64,000 nucleotides of DNA from Streptomyces violens. Its GTDB lineage: Bacteria; Actinomycetota; Actinomycetes; Streptomycetales; Streptomycetaceae. Where the stretch lies: the NCBI RefSeq assembly GCF_000717745.1, contig NZ_JOBH01000026.1:25373-89372 (forward strand). Reading direction: 5' to 3'. A model generated the notes under the pieces. That model ran no database searches. It had not been told where the DNA came from and saw only the letters and a list, made by a program, of their open reading frames with translations. The translations under genes and the position numbers were made by a program. Of this stretch, positions 48,310-57,557 are shown in pieces; position 1 is the first letter of the stretch, and each line of letters starts with the position of its first letter.

Positions 48310-49191
48310 TCAGGCCGCCGCGGCCTTACGAGGCGTGCGCGCCGCCGGGATGATCAGCGGCGTACCGGTCTCCGGGTCGTCGATGATCTGGCACTTCAGC
48401 TTGAAGACCCGCTCGATCAGGTCGGCGGTGACCACGTCGGCCGGGGCGCCCTCCGCGACGACCTCGCCACCGCGCATGGCGATGATGTGGCTGGCGTAGC
48501 GCGCGGCGTGGTTGAGGTCGTGCAGTACCGCGACGAGCGTGCGCCCCTGCTCCTCGTGGAGCTGGGCGCAGAGGTCCAGGACCTCGATCTGGTGCTGGAT
48601 GTCGAGGTAGGTGGTCGGCTCGTCCAGGAGCAGCAGCGGGGTCTGCTGGGCGAGGGCCATCGCGATCCACACCCGCTGCCGCTGGCCGCCGGAGAGCTCG
48701 TCGACGTACCGCTCCCCCAGCTCGCCCACGCCGGTGGCGTCCATCGACTCCTGGACGATCCGTTCGTCCTCGTCGGACCACTGGCGCAGCAGGCCCTGGT
48801 GCGGGTAGCGGCCGCGGGAGACCAGGTCGGCGACGGTGATGCCGTCGGGGGCTATGGAGGACTGCGGGAGCAGGCCGAGGGTACGGGCGACCTTCTTGGC
48901 GGGCTGCGAGGAGATCGAGGAGCCATCCAGCAGGACCGAGCCGGCCTGCGGCTTGAGCATCCGGGACAGCGCGCGCAGCAGGGTGGACTTGCCGCAGGCG
49001 TTGGGGCCGACGATGACCGTGAAGGAATTGTCCGGGATGTCGACCGAGAGCTGCTCGGCGATGACCCGCTGGTCGTAGGCGAGGGTGACGTTCTGCGCCG
49101 CGAGACGGCTCACTTCGGCTCTCCTGGAGGTGGTACGGCCGGTCGGTTGCGGGGTGGTGGCGGTCGGTCCGCCCTGGGGCGGGGCGCTCAT
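48310..49191 (-). CDS. Ferric-siderophore ABC transporter ATPase (FecE-like)
   Basis: This 293-residue ATPase powers iron-siderophore import. Walker A is GPNACGKST (about residue 62), the signature is LSGGQRQRVWIAMALAQQ and Walker B is PLLLLDEPTTYLD, with the H-loop in AVLHDLNHAARY. The phrase TYLDIQHQIEVLDL is characteristic of FecCDE-type iron importers. It shares an ATGA overlap with the upstream permease gene. The operon with two permeases lies divergently to the binding protein, with an iron box between. Confidence 0.95.
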   Translation of the reverse strand: MSAPPQGGPTATTPQPTGRTTSRRAEVSRLAAQNVTLAYDQRVIAEQLSVDIPDNSFTVIVGPNACGKSTLLRALSRMLKPQAGSVLLDGSSISSQPAKKVARTLGLLPQSSIAPDGITVADLVSRGRYPHQGLLRQWSDEDERIVQESMDATGVGELGERYVDELSGGQRQRVWIAMALAQQTPLLLLDEPTTYLDIQHQIEVLDLCAQLHEEQGRTLVAVLHDLNHAARYASHIIAMRGGEVVAEGAPADVVTADLIERVFKLKCQIIDDPETGTPLIIPAARTPRKAAAA

Positions 49192-50252
49192 ACCCGGCCC
49201 GCCTTGCGCTCATTGGCCAGCAGCCACAGCAGATAGCCGCCGCCCAGTACGCCGGTGACCACGCCGACCGGGATCTGGTCGGCGCCGAAGACCCGCTGCG
49301 AGCCGAGGTCGGCGAGGACCAGCAGGACCGCGCCCATCAGGGCCGAGGGCAGCAGGTTGGGGCCGGTGGCGCGGGTGAGGCGGCGGGCGAGCTGCGGCGC
49401 GGTGAGCGCGACGAAGGAGATGGGCCCGGCGGCGGCGGTGGCGGACGCGGTCAGGATGACGGCGGCCAGCAGCGCGACGATGCGGACGCGGCCCGTACGG
49501 ACGCCGAGCGCGGCGGCCGAGTCGTCGCCCATCTCCAGCATGGCCAGCGGCCGGGCGCAGAGCAGGATCACCGGGACCAGAACGACGCAGACCGCGGCCA
49601 GCGGCCAGACCTGGTCCCAGTCACGGCCGCTGAGGGAGCCGGTCATCCAGGTGGTGGCGCGGGTGGCCTCGACGATGTTCGCCTTGGTCATCAGGTACAG
49701 GACGACGGCGTAGAGCATGGCGGCGGCGCCGATGCCGACGAGGACGAAGCGGTAGCCGTGCACGCCGCGCTGCCAGGCGAGCAGGAAGATCGCGACGCCG
49801 GTGAGGACGCCGCCGGCCACCGCGCCCATCGCGATGGCGACGGTGGAGCCCTGGAGGTACACGATGACGATCAGGGCGCCGACGGAGGAACCCTGCGCGA
49901 AGCCGAGCACGTCGGGGCTGCCGAGCGGGTTGCGGGTGACGGTCTGGAAGACCGCGCCGGCCAGCCCGAAGCAGACGCCGACCAGCAGCGCGACCAGGAC
50001 CCTGGGCAGCCGCAGATCGTTGACGATCAGTTCCTGGCCCGGGTTGCCGCCGCCGCTGAGGGTGGTGAGGACGTCGCCGAAGGACATCGGGAAGTCGCCG
50101 GTGCCGATGAGCAGGACGCCGGACGCGAGCGCCACGAGGAGCAGCAGCAGGCCCGCCAGTACGGCCCTGGGGTGCAGCCGTACGGACAGTCCGCCGGCGG
50201 TGCGCAGGGCCTTCACGGCCGGGCGCGCGGGGGTCTTGGTGGGAGTGCTCAC
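49188..50252 (-). CDS. Iron-siderophore ABC permease (FecCD family), second subunit
   Basis: This 354-residue permease has about nine or ten helices and the FecCD pattern LRLPRVLVALLVGVCFGLAG, AVFQTVTRNPLGSPDVLGFA, GDDSAAALGVRTGRVR and AAGPISFVALTAPQLARR. The GTG at 50250-50252 overlaps the stop of the first permease (GTGA). With the first permease it forms the heterodimeric channel for ferric siderophore import. Confidence 0.94.
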   Translation of the reverse strand: MSTPTKTPARPAVKALRTAGGLSVRLHPRAVLAGLLLLLVALASGVLLIGTGDFPMSFGDVLTTLSGGGNPGQELIVNDLRLPRVLVALLVGVCFGLAGAVFQTVTRNPLGSPDVLGFAQGSSVGALIVIVYLQGSTVAIAMGAVAGGVLTGVAIFLLAWQRGVHGYRFVLVGIGAAAMLYAVVLYLMTKANIVEATRATTWMTGSLSGRDWDQVWPLAAVCVVLVPVILLCARPLAMLEMGDDSAAALGVRTGRVRIVALLAAVILTASATAAAGPISFVALTAPQLARRLTRATGPNLLPSALMGAVLLVLADLGSQRVFGADQIPVGVVTGVLGGGYLLWLLANERKAGRV

Positions 50253-51292
50253 AGCTGTGCCATCTTCCGTCGCCGTACGAGATGGATGAAGACCGGGCCG
50301 CCGATGACGGCCGTGACGATGCCGACCTGGAGCTCGCCGGGGCGGGCCGCGATCCGGCCGATGATGTCGGCGCCGAGCAGCAGCACCGGCGAGAGGACCG
50401 CGGAGTACGGCAGGATCCAGCGCATGTCGGGGCCGGTGATGGCGCGTACGGCGTGCGGGACCATCAGGCCGACGTAGACGATCGGGCCGCAGGCGGCGGT
50501 GGCGGCGCCGCACAGCAGGGTCACGGCGGCCATGGCGGCGACGCGGGTGCGGGTGAGCTTGGTGCCGAGGGCGCGGGCCTGGTCGTCGCCGAGCGCGACG
50601 GCGTTCAGCGGCCGGGCGACGAGCAGCGCGACCAGCGTGCCGGCCACGATGAAGGGCGCGACCTTCTCGACGGTGGGCATGGTGGCCGAGGCGAGCGAAC
50701 CGACCGTCCAGAAGCGCATCTTGTCCAGCGACGCGGTGTTCATGAGGTTGACCGCGTTGAGGTAGCCGGTGAGGGCCGCGGTGAGGGCGGTACCGGCGAG
50801 CGCGAGCCGGACGGGGGTCGCGTTGCGGGTGCCGCCGAGGATGTACACGGCGGCGGAGACGACGGCGGCACCGGCGAAGGCGAACCACACGTACGACGTG
50901 AGGGAGGTGACGCCGAAGAAGGTGATGCCGGTGACGACGGCCGCGGAGGCACCCGCGTTGATGCCGAGGACGCCGGGGTCGGCCAGGGGGTTGCGGGTGA
51001 GTGCCTGCATGACGGCGCCGGCGAGGCCCAGGGCCGCGCCGGCGAGCAGGCCGAGCAGGGTGCGGGGCAGCCGGACGTCACGGACGATCACGTCGGTGTC
51101 GGTACCGGAGTAGTGCATGACGCCGTGCCAGACGTCCGCCACCGGTATCTGTTTCGAGCCGACGGCGATTCCGAGGACGGTGATGACCGCGAGGATGCCG
51201 AGGGCGGCGAGGAGTCCCGCGGAGCGGGTGGCCTGCCGTCGCCGGGGCACCACGGGCGCGGCGGCTGCTTCAGGGGGGCTGTCGACCAACAC
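50249..51292 (-). CDS. Iron-siderophore ABC permease (FecCD family), first subunit
   Basis: This 347-residue permease has the FecCD motifs VRLPRTLLGLLAGAALGLAG, AVMQALTRNPLADPGVLGIN, GDDQARALGTKLTRTR and ACGPIVYVGLMVPHAVR, over about nine or ten helices. The start is GTG 51290-51292. No ribosome binding site fits, and the iron box (51298-51314) begins only six bases upstream, so the transcript may be leaderless or the start may be further inside the gene. First gene of the three-gene importer operon. Confidence 0.93.
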   Translation of the reverse strand: MLVDSPPEAAAAPVVPRRRQATRSAGLLAALGILAVITVLGIAVGSKQIPVADVWHGVMHYSGTDTDVIVRDVRLPRTLLGLLAGAALGLAGAVMQALTRNPLADPGVLGINAGASAAVVTGITFFGVTSLTSYVWFAFAGAAVVSAAVYILGGTRNATPVRLALAGTALTAALTGYLNAVNLMNTASLDKMRFWTVGSLASATMPTVEKVAPFIVAGTLVALLVARPLNAVALGDDQARALGTKLTRTRVAAMAAVTLLCGAATAACGPIVYVGLMVPHAVRAITGPDMRWILPYSAVLSPVLLLGADIIGRIAARPGELQVGIVTAVIGGPVFIHLVRRRKMAQL

Positions 51293-51297
51293 GCCGT

Positions 51298-51314
51298 TTA
51301 GGTTAGCCTAACCT
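51298..51314. promoter_or_regulatory. Iron box (DmdR/IdeR-type operator)
   Basis: TTAGGTTAGCCTAACCT contains a perfect 7+1+7 palindrome AGGTTAG-C-CTAACCT that matches the actinobacterial DmdR/IdeR consensus. It lies between the divergent importer operon and the siderophore-binding protein gene, so one repressor site can control both under iron excess. Confidence 0.92.
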
Positions 51315-51357
51315 CACGTTGCCCACTCAGGCCCTCCCCAGAGAGAAGTGCGTCCCT

Positions 51358-52386
51358 ATGAGCATGTCCCCCAGACCTTCCCTGTCCCGACGCGGCCTGC
51401 TGGCGGCCGGCGGGGCCGTCGGCGTCGGCGCCCTGCTCGCCGCGTGCGGCAGCGAGAAGGCCTCGGGACCGGCCGACAGTGAAGGCAAGGGCGGACCCTG
51501 GAGCTTCACCGACGACCGCAAGAAGAAGGTCTCCCTGAAGACTGTGCCACAGCGCATCGTCGCCTTCACCGGTACCGCCGCCGCGCTGCACGACTTCGGC
51601 ATCGAGGACCAGATCGTCGGCGTCTTCGGTCCCACCAAGCTCAAGAACGGCAAGCCCGACCCGCAGGCCGGTGACCTGGACATCTCCAAGGTCACCATCA
51701 TCGGCAACGCCTACGGGCAGTTCAACGTCGAGAAGTACGCCGGGCTCGCCCCGGACCTCCTCGTGACCAACATGTACGAGCCGGGCGCCCTGTGGTTCGT
51801 GCCCGAGGAGAGCAAGGACAAGATCACCAAGCTCGCCGAGAGCGTCGCGATCACCTCCTCCCGCACCCCGATGGTCAAGATCATCGAGCGGTACGCCGAA
51901 CTCGCGGAGTCCCTCGGTGCCGACCTGAAGGCCAAGAAGGTCACCGACGCCAAGGCCCGCTTCGAGAAGGCCGCGGCCCGGCTGCGCAAGGCCGCCAAGT
52001 CCAACCCGGTCAAGGTGCTCGCCTGCTCCGGCAGCCCGGACCTCTTCTACGCCTCCAACCCGGGCATCAACGCCGACCTGATGTACTTCAAGTCCCTCGG
52101 CGTGGACCTGATCGTCCCGGACAAGCTCGACAAGGGCGGCTACTTCGAGTCGCTGAGCTGGGAGAACGCCGACAAGTACAAGGCGGACGTGCTCCTGCTC
52201 GACAACCGCACCGCCACCCTCCAGCCCAAGGACCTGGCCGCCAAGCCCGCTTGGGCGAAGCTGCCCGCCGTCAAGGCGGACCAGATCGCCCCCTGGTCCA
52301 GCGAGCCCCGCTTCTCCTACGCGGGCGCAGCCCCGCTCGTCGAGGGCCTCGCCAAGGCCATCGAGGATGCCAAGAAGGTCAACTGA
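51358..52386 (+). CDS. desE: Siderophore-binding lipoprotein (DesE-like)
   Basis: This 342-residue extracellular binding lipoprotein has a Tat/Sec-like signal (SRRGLLAAGGAVGVGALLAAC) with the lipobox LLAACG (Cys at about residue 31). The two-lobed binding domain follows, with SLKTVPQRIVAFTGTAAALHDF, VFGPTKLKNGKP, LAPDLLVTNMYEP and SEPRFSYAGAAPLVEGL near the C-terminus. It presents ferric siderophore to the ABC permeases. Proximity to desABCD and the reductase suggests ferrioxamine as ligand, hence the DesE assignment. ATG 51358 follows a weak GAGAGAAG; the iron box lies 44 bases upstream. It is likely co-transcribed with the reductase gene. Confidence 0.88.
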   Translation: MSMSPRPSLSRRGLLAAGGAVGVGALLAACGSEKASGPADSEGKGGPWSFTDDRKKKVSLKTVPQRIVAFTGTAAALHDFGIEDQIVGVFGPTKLKNGKPDPQAGDLDISKVTIIGNAYGQFNVEKYAGLAPDLLVTNMYEPGALWFVPEESKDKITKLAESVAITSSRTPMVKIIERYAELAESLGADLKAKKVTDAKARFEKAAARLRKAAKSNPVKVLACSGSPDLFYASNPGINADLMYFKSLGVDLIVPDKLDKGGYFESLSWENADKYKADVLLLDNRTATLQPKDLAAKPAWAKLPAVKADQIAPWSSEPRFSYAGAAPLVEGLAKAIEDAKKVN

Positions 52387-52457
52387 CGCGCCGGGGGCCG
52401 GCCGCGCACCCCTCGGCCGGCCCCCCGCAACTCCACCCAAGGGAGGTCTTCCCCCGC

Positions 52458-53366
52458 ATGACCACGACCGCCGCCCCCGCCACCGCCCCGTTCCGCTTCT
52501 TCGACCTGCACGTCGTGCGCACCCGCCGGCTCGGCCCCTCGATGGTCCGGATCACCTTCGGCGGCGCGCGCCTGCCGGAGCTGCTGACCGGCGGCCGCGA
52601 CCAGCGGGTGAAACTCTTCTTCCCGCGGGAGCACCAGAGCGTCCCTGTCTTCGACGACCAGGGCGACGGCTGGTACGCGGCCTGGCGGGTGCAGGACCCG
52701 GCCGAGCGCAGCATCATGCGGACGTACACGGTCCGCGCGCAGCGCCAGGTCCCGGCGCCGGAACTGGACGTGGACTTCGCGCTGCACGGCGCGGAGGAGG
52801 GGACCTCGGGACCGGCCGGCCGGTGGGCGGCGAACGCCGTGCCCGGCGACCGGATCAGCATCCTGGGCCCGGTGGTCGAGGACAACGGCGGCGTGGACTT
52901 CCGCCCGCCGCAGGGCACCGACTGGATCCTGCTCAGCGGCGACGAGACGGCCCTGCCGGCCATCGCCAACATCCTGGCCTGGCTGACGCCCGGCACCAAG
53001 GCCAAGGTGTGGATCGAGGTGGGCCACGCGGCGGACCGCCAGGAGCTGCCCACCTTCGCCGACGCCGACATCACCTGGCTGGTGCGCGAGGAGTCGGACG
53101 CCGACCGTACGATTGGGGTCTCCCCTGCTCGAGCGGAGTCGAGAGCTTGGGGAAGGATGCTCTCTGCAGTACGTGCCGCCGAGCTGCCCGAGGGCACGCC
53201 GTACGCCTGGATCGCGGGCGAGTCCGGCACCGTCAAGGCGCTCCGCCGGCACCTGGTCAAGGAGCGCGGCTTCGACCGCAGGGCCGTGAAATTCACCGGT
53301 TACTGGCGGCGCGGCGCGAGCGAGGAACAGCTCCTGGCCGAGCTGACGGCCGCCGCGCAGAAGTGA
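52458..53366 (+). CDS. desF: Siderophore-interacting protein / ferric-siderophore reductase (DesF-like), with in-frame insert
   Basis: This 302-residue protein is a SIP-family flavin reductase that releases iron from ferric siderophores in the cytoplasm. FAD-binding RTYTVRAQRQVPAPELDVDFAL and VPGDRISILGP, and the NAD(P)H domain with LLSGDETALPAIANIL and AWIAGESGTVKALRRHL, are present. The C-terminus reads FTGYWRRGASEEQLLAEL. ATG 52458 follows GGGAGG. About 16 residues (GVSPARAESRAWGRML, near residues 220-236) are encoded by a palindromic repeat-like insert (53118-53165) absent from usual SIP proteins; the reading frame is kept. Its position downstream of the binding protein fits the desEF pair. 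Confidence 0.88.
   Translation: MTTTAAPATAPFRFFDLHVVRTRRLGPSMVRITFGGARLPELLTGGRDQRVKLFFPREHQSVPVFDDQGDGWYAAWRVQDPAERSIMRTYTVRAQRQVPAPELDVDFALHGAEEGTSGPAGRWAANAVPGDRISILGPVVEDNGGVDFRPPQGTDWILLSGDETALPAIANILAWLTPGTKAKVWIEVGHAADRQELPTFADADITWLVREESDADRTIGVSPARAESRAWGRMLSAVRAAELPEGTPYAWIAGESGTVKALRRHLVKERGFDRRAVKFTGYWRRGASEEQLLAELTAAAQK
53112..53168 (+). repeat. Palindromic short dispersed-type element inside desF
   Basis: The core is an imperfect hairpin: CCCC-T-GCTCGA, six bases, TCGAGAGC-TT-GGGG (about 53122-53152). I recall very similar 'CTCGAGCG...GAGAGC' hairpins as common intergenic elements in Streptomyces chromosomes; this copy lies within a coding sequence. The word GTACG occurs on both flanks (53107-53111 and 53169-53173). 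Confidence 0.6.
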
Positions 53367-53370
53367 ACGC

Positions 53371-53403
53371 AAGGGCCCGCCTGCACTGCGCAGGCGGGCC
53401 CTT
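53371..53403. terminator. Bidirectional terminator
   Basis: A 14-bp perfect stem AAGGGCCCGCCTGC and complement with a five-base loop lies between the desF stop (53366) and the stop of the minus-strand HAD gene (53425). Confidence 0.85.
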
Positions 53404-53424
53404 CGTCTGCCGTCCAGAAGCCTG

Positions 53425-54450
53425 TTACAGCCCGAGGCGGGCCAGCGCCTTCTCCGCCCCGGCCGTGCACGAGCCGTCCCCGGCCGCCGTCCAGGCCGCC
53501 GCGCACAGTGCCCGCAGTCCGTCCAGAGGGGAGCCCTCGCCATCGAGTACGAGCACGTCCTCGGCCACCGAGGCGACCCAACCGCCGCACCCGAAGCCGC
53601 CGTCGGCGTCCGTCACCGCCGGCTGCGGCCCGAGGATGCCGCGCAGGTCCGCGTCCACGTACGTGGGGCGGTGCTGCGGCGGCGCGGCCAGCAGCTCGGC
53701 CGCCGTGGTGACACCGGTGAGCACCAGCAGCGAGTCCACGCCGCCGTTGAACGCGCCCTCGATGTCGGTGTCCAGCCGGTCCCCCACCACCAGCGGCCGC
53801 CGCGCCCCCGTGCGCAGCACGGTCTCGCGGTGCATCGGCGGCTGCGGCTTGCCCGCGACCTGCGGCGTGCCGCCGGTGGCGATCCGTACGACCTCCACCA
53901 GCGCGCCGTTGCCCGGTGCGATGCCGCGCTCCTTCGGGATCGTCAGGTCGGTGTTGGCGGCGAACCACGGCACGCCGCGGCCGACCGCGTAGGCCGCCTC
54001 CGCGAGCTGCTCCCAGTTCTGCTTGGGGTCGTAGCCCTGCACCACGGCGGCGGGGTCGTCCTCCGCCGAGTCCACCGGCACCAGGCCCCGCTCGCGCAGC
54101 GCGACCTTCAGGCCCTCGCCGCCGATCGCCAGTACCCTCGCGCCCTCGGGCACCTGACCGGCGATCAGCCGGGCGACCGCCTGCGCGGAGGTGACGACGT
54201 CGCCCGCCTCGGTCGGCAGGCCGTACCCGGACAGCTGCGCGGCCACGGCGTCCGGGGTGCGCGCCGCGTTGTTCGTGACGTACGCCAGGTGCATCCCGCC
54301 GTCGCGCGCGGCGGTCAGCGACTCCACCGCGTGCGGCACGGCGGACCCGCCCGCGTACACGACGCCGTCCAGGTCCAGCAGCGCCGTGTCGTACGCCTCG
54401 CTCAGCGTCCGGGCGCTGCCCTCCGGCCGCGTCCGCACCCGCTCGTCCAT
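53425..54450 (-). CDS. HAD-superfamily (class IIA) phosphatase
   Basis: This 341-residue protein belongs to HAD IIA sugar/nucleotide phosphatases (NagD/PGP-like). Motif I is LLDLDGVVYAGG (nucleophile Asp), motif II is YVTNNAARTP, and the late motif IV is VVGDRLDTDIEGAF. The C2 cap contains VVQGYDPKQNWEQLAEAAYAV. It may clear phosphorylated metabolites such as 2-phosphoglycolate or ADP-ribose derivatives. ATG 54448-54450 follows AAGGAG by nine bases. It is divergent from the DUF1015 gene. Confidence 0.9.
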   Translation of the reverse strand: MDERVRTRPEGSARTLSEAYDTALLDLDGVVYAGGSAVPHAVESLTAARDGGMHLAYVTNNAARTPDAVAAQLSGYGLPTEAGDVVTSAQAVARLIAGQVPEGARVLAIGGEGLKVALRERGLVPVDSAEDDPAAVVQGYDPKQNWEQLAEAAYAVGRGVPWFAANTDLTIPKERGIAPGNGALVEVVRIATGGTPQVAGKPQPPMHRETVLRTGARRPLVVGDRLDTDIEGAFNGGVDSLLVLTGVTTAAELLAAPPQHRPTYVDADLRGILGPQPAVTDADGGFGCGGWVASVAEDVLVLDGEGSPLDGLRALCAAAWTAAGDGSCTAGAEKALARLGL

Positions 54451-54559
54451 GCCGTCCAGCTCCTTAACCATCCATACCGCGCGCAAACGGCCATTTCCCG
54501 CCGCATTGCGCTTCTCCCCCGATCATCCCTCACCGTCCCGACCGGCATAGCATTTGCCA

Positions 54560-55819
54560 ATGACCAGCACCGACGGCCTGCGCCTGGACACCTTTCGCGG
54601 ACTGCGCTACGCACCCCACCGGGTGAGCAGTCTCACCGCGGTCACCTCGCCCCCGTACGACGTGGTGGTCCGGCCGGACGGCGTCCGGCACCTGGAGACC
54701 GCCGATCCTTACAACATCGTCCGGCTGATCCTGCCGCACGCCGCGGACCCGGCGACCCGGCACCGCAAGGCCGCCGACACGCTCGCCCGCTGGCGTGCCG
54801 AGGGCGTCCTCGCGCCCGATCCGCAGCCTGCGCTGTATGTGTACGAGCAGCGCAGGGGCGATGTGCTGCAGCGCGGCATCATCGGGGCGCTGGGGCTGGA
54901 CGGGCCGGTGCTGCCGCACGAGGACGTGATCGCCGAGGTGGTCGAGGACCGGGCCGCGCTGATGCGTACCGCGGCCGCAAACTTCGAGCCGCTTTTGCTG
55001 TCGTACCGGGGCGAGGGGACGGCGAGCGGCGCCACCGCGGTGATCGAACGGACCACGCAGCTCCCGCCGCTGCTGGCCACCACGACCGAGGACGGCTTCG
55101 CGCACCGGCTGTGGGCGGTGACCGATCCGGCCGAACTGGCGGCGGTGGACGCGGATCTCTCGGCCCGGCAGGCGCTGATCGCGGACGGGCATCACCGCTG
55201 GGCGACGTACCAGCGGCTCGCGGAGGAGCAGCGGGCCGGGGCCGGCTCGCCCTGGTCGCGCGGCCTGGTGCTGCTGGTCGACACCGCCCGATACCCCTTG
55301 CGGGTGCGGGCCATTCACCGTGTGCTGCCGCATCTGCCGCTGGAGCGGGCGCTGGCGGAGCTGGACGGTGCCTTCCGGGTGCGCGAGGTGCCCGGGCCGC
55401 TGCCCGCGGCGCTGGAGGCGCTGGAGGCGGCGCAGGGCAGCGCCTTCCTGCTCGCCTCGGGACCGGACTCCTTCCGGCTGCTGGACAGCCCCGATCCGGA
55501 GCTGTTGGCGCGGGCGATCCGTACGGACCGGCCGGAGGCGTGGCGGCGGCTGGATGCCACCGTTCTGCACTCCGTTCTGCTGGACGAGGTGTGGCGGATT
55601 CCGGACCACCCGGACGGCATCCGCTACATCCACGACACGGACGCGGCGCTCGAGTGGGCCGCGAAGCACGGTGGTACGGCGGTCCTGATGCGGGCCGTCG
55701 ACGAGGAGACGGTCCGTCAACTGGCCGCGCAGGGCGTGACGATGCCGCGCAAGTCCACCTCGTTCGGCCCGAAGCCGGCGACGGGACTGGTGCTGCGCAC
55801 GCTCGACACGGACAGCTGA
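54560..55819 (+). CDS. DUF1015 family protein
   Basis: This 419-residue soluble protein belongs to DUF1015, with the family hallmarks FRGLRYAPHRVSSLTAVTSPPYDVV near the N-terminus, LYVYEQRRGD, and IADGHHRWATYQRL in the middle. The C-terminal MPRKSTSFGPKPATGLVLRTL is also typical. Members near serine metabolism genes in other bacteria are suspected to act on phosphoserine/hydroxypyruvate chemistry, but no activity is established here. ATG 54560 is used rather than the TTG two codons earlier. It diverges from the HAD gene and is next to the des operon iron box. Confidence 0.88.
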   Translation: MTSTDGLRLDTFRGLRYAPHRVSSLTAVTSPPYDVVVRPDGVRHLETADPYNIVRLILPHAADPATRHRKAADTLARWRAEGVLAPDPQPALYVYEQRRGDVLQRGIIGALGLDGPVLPHEDVIAEVVEDRAALMRTAAANFEPLLLSYRGEGTASGATAVIERTTQLPPLLATTTEDGFAHRLWAVTDPAELAAVDADLSARQALIADGHHRWATYQRLAEEQRAGAGSPWSRGLVLLVDTARYPLRVRAIHRVLPHLPLERALAELDGAFRVREVPGPLPAALEALEAAQGSAFLLASGPDSFRLLDSPDPELLARAIRTDRPEAWRRLDATVLHSVLLDEVWRIPDHPDGIRYIHDTDAALEWAAKHGGTAVLMRAVDEETVRQLAAQGVTMPRKSTSFGPKPATGLVLRTLDTDS

Positions 55820-55892
55820 GACACCGCTCCACCCCCTTCGGAACATCCTCCCCGTCCCTCCCTGGACACCCCCTGCCCACATCGACACGAGG

Positions 55893-55911
55893 TTAGGTTA
55901 GGCTTACCTCA
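55893..55911 (+). promoter_or_regulatory. Iron box upstream of desA
   Basis: TTAGGTTAGGCTTACCTCA matches the 19-bp DmdR consensus (TTAGGTTAGGCTAACCTAA) at 16 of 19 positions. It ends 75 bases before the desA start, so iron-loaded DmdR should repress the biosynthetic operon. Confidence 0.92.
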
Positions 55912-55986
55912 CCAAGTCGACGGGCTGGGGGCTCTCCCCACCCGTCCCGCGCGGGCCGCGATGCCCGTACCAGGGAGGACACGTTC

Positions 55987-57537
55987 ATGACTTTCCTCGC
56001 GCCGACCGGCGAGGACCCGTCCCAGGCTCCTGCCCCCGCTTTCACCGGCAGCAAGGACCACCTGCTCAACGACACTACTGTCCAGTACTACCGCAACGCG
56101 GTACGGGACGGGGTCGACCGGGTGGCCGCCAAACTCGCGGCGACGGACCGTCCCTTCACCGGCATGACCGCGGACCGGCTCACCCCCGCGGTGCGCGGGA
56201 TCGACCTGGAGGCGCCGCTGGGGGACGCGGCTGCCGCCCTGGACGAGCTGGAGGACATCTACCTCCGCGACGCCGTCTACTTCCACCACCCGCGCTACCT
56301 CGCCCACCTCAACTGCCCGGTGGTCATCCCCGCCGTGGTCGCCGAGGCCGTGCTCTCCGCCGTCAACTCCTCCCTGGACACCTGGGACCAGAGCGCCGGC
56401 GGCACCCTCATCGAGCAGCGCCTCATCGAGTGGACCGCGGGCCGCATCGGTTTCGGCGACGACGCCGACGGCGTCTTCACCAGCGGCGGCACCCAGTCCA
56501 ACCTCCAGGCCATGCTGCTCGCCCGTGACGAGGCCCGCCGCCTCGCCCGCGAAGCCCACCCGCACCTGGACGACACCGAGGTCCGCACCCGCCTGCGCAT
56601 CCTCACCTCCCAGGTCAGCCACTTCAGCATCGAAAAAGCCGCCACCCTCCTCGGCCTCACCCCCGAGGCCGTCATCGCGATCCCCGTCGACGACGAGAAG
56701 CGGCTGCGCACCGACGCCCTGGAGAAGGAGCTCACCCGCTGCGCCGAGGAGGGCCTCATACCGATGGCCGTCGTCGCCACCGCCGGCACCACCGACTTCG
56801 GCTCCATCGACCCGCTCCCCGACATCGCCGCGCTCTGCGCCCGCGAAGGCGTCTGGATGCACGTCGACGCCGCGTACGGCTGCGGCCTGCTGGTATCGAA
56901 GCGCCGCGGCTACCTCGACGGCATCGAGAACGCCGACTCGGTCACCGTGGACTACCACAAGTCCTTCTTCCAGCCCGTCAGTTCCAGCGCCGTCATCGTC
57001 CGCGACCGCACCACCCTGCGGCACGTCACGTACCACGCCGACTACCTCAACCCGGAGCGGATGGCGAAGAAGCGCATCCCCAACCAGGTCGACAAGTCGC
57101 TCCAGACCACCCGCCGCTTCGACGCGCTCAAGCTCTGGATGACCCTGCGCATCATGGGCGCCGATCAGATCGGCGAGCTCTTCGACGACGTCGTGGACCG
57201 CGCCGCCGACGGCTGGCGCCTCCTGGACACGGACGACCGCTACGAGGTCGTCACCCGCCCCACGCTCTCCACCCTGGTCTTCCGCTACGTACCGGACCGG
57301 GACGCGGACCCCGAGCTCGTCGACCGGATCAACCTCTACGCCCGCGAAGCGCTCGCCGCCTCCGGCGAGGCCGTCATCGCCTCCACCGTCGTCGACGGCC
57401 GCCACTACCTCAAGTTCACCCTGCTCAACCCCGAGACCACCCTCGGCGACATCGCCGCGGTCCTCGATCTGATCGCCGAGCATGCAGGCGGACGCCTCGC
57501 CGAAGAGGCCACGCCGGAACTCACCAGCGCTCACTGA
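55987..57537 (+). CDS. desA: Lysine decarboxylase DesA
   Basis: This 516-residue PLP-dependent decarboxylase converts lysine to cadaverine, the first step of desferrioxamine synthesis. It is a type I fold enzyme of the group II decarboxylase family. [31 protein letters not shown] (here MHVDAAYGC) and the PLP-Lys motif [14 protein letters not shown] (about residue 324) are present. ATG 55987 follows GGGAGG by eight bases. It is first in desABCD, with the iron box upstream. Gene order and similarity make this assignment firm. Confidence 0.97.
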   Translation: MTFLAPTGEDPSQAPAPAFTGSKDHLLNDTTVQYYRNAVRDGVDRVAAKLAATDRPFTGMTADRLTPAVRGIDLEAPLGDAAAALDELEDIYLRDAVYFHHPRYLAHLNCPVVIPAVVAEAVLSAVNSSLDTWDQSAGGTLIEQRLIEWTAGRIGFGDDADGVFTSGGTQSNLQAMLLARDEARRLAREAHPHLDDTEVRTRLRILTSQVSHFSIEKAATLLGLTPEAVIAIPVDDEKRLRTDALEKELTRCAEEGLIPMAVVATAGTTDFGSIDPLPDIAALCAREGVWMHVDAAYGCGLLVSKRRGYLDGIENADSVTVDYHKSFFQPVSSSAVIVRDRTTLRHVTYHADYLNPERMAKKRIPNQVDKSLQTTRRFDALKLWMTLRIMGADQIGELFDDVVDRAADGWRLLDTDDRYEVVTRPTLSTLVFRYVPDRDADPELVDRINLYAREALAASGEAVIASTVVDGRHYLKFTLLNPETTLGDIAAVLDLIAEHAGGRLAEEATPELTSAH

Positions 57538-57557
57538 CCGCCCTCACCGGAGACCTC

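Noticed and set aside
48290..48320. Repeated GCGGATCAGGCCG words between the SCP2 and ATPase genes
   Set aside because: Short, part of the Ala-rich C-terminal coding end of the ATPase and its immediate downstream; likely local slippage.
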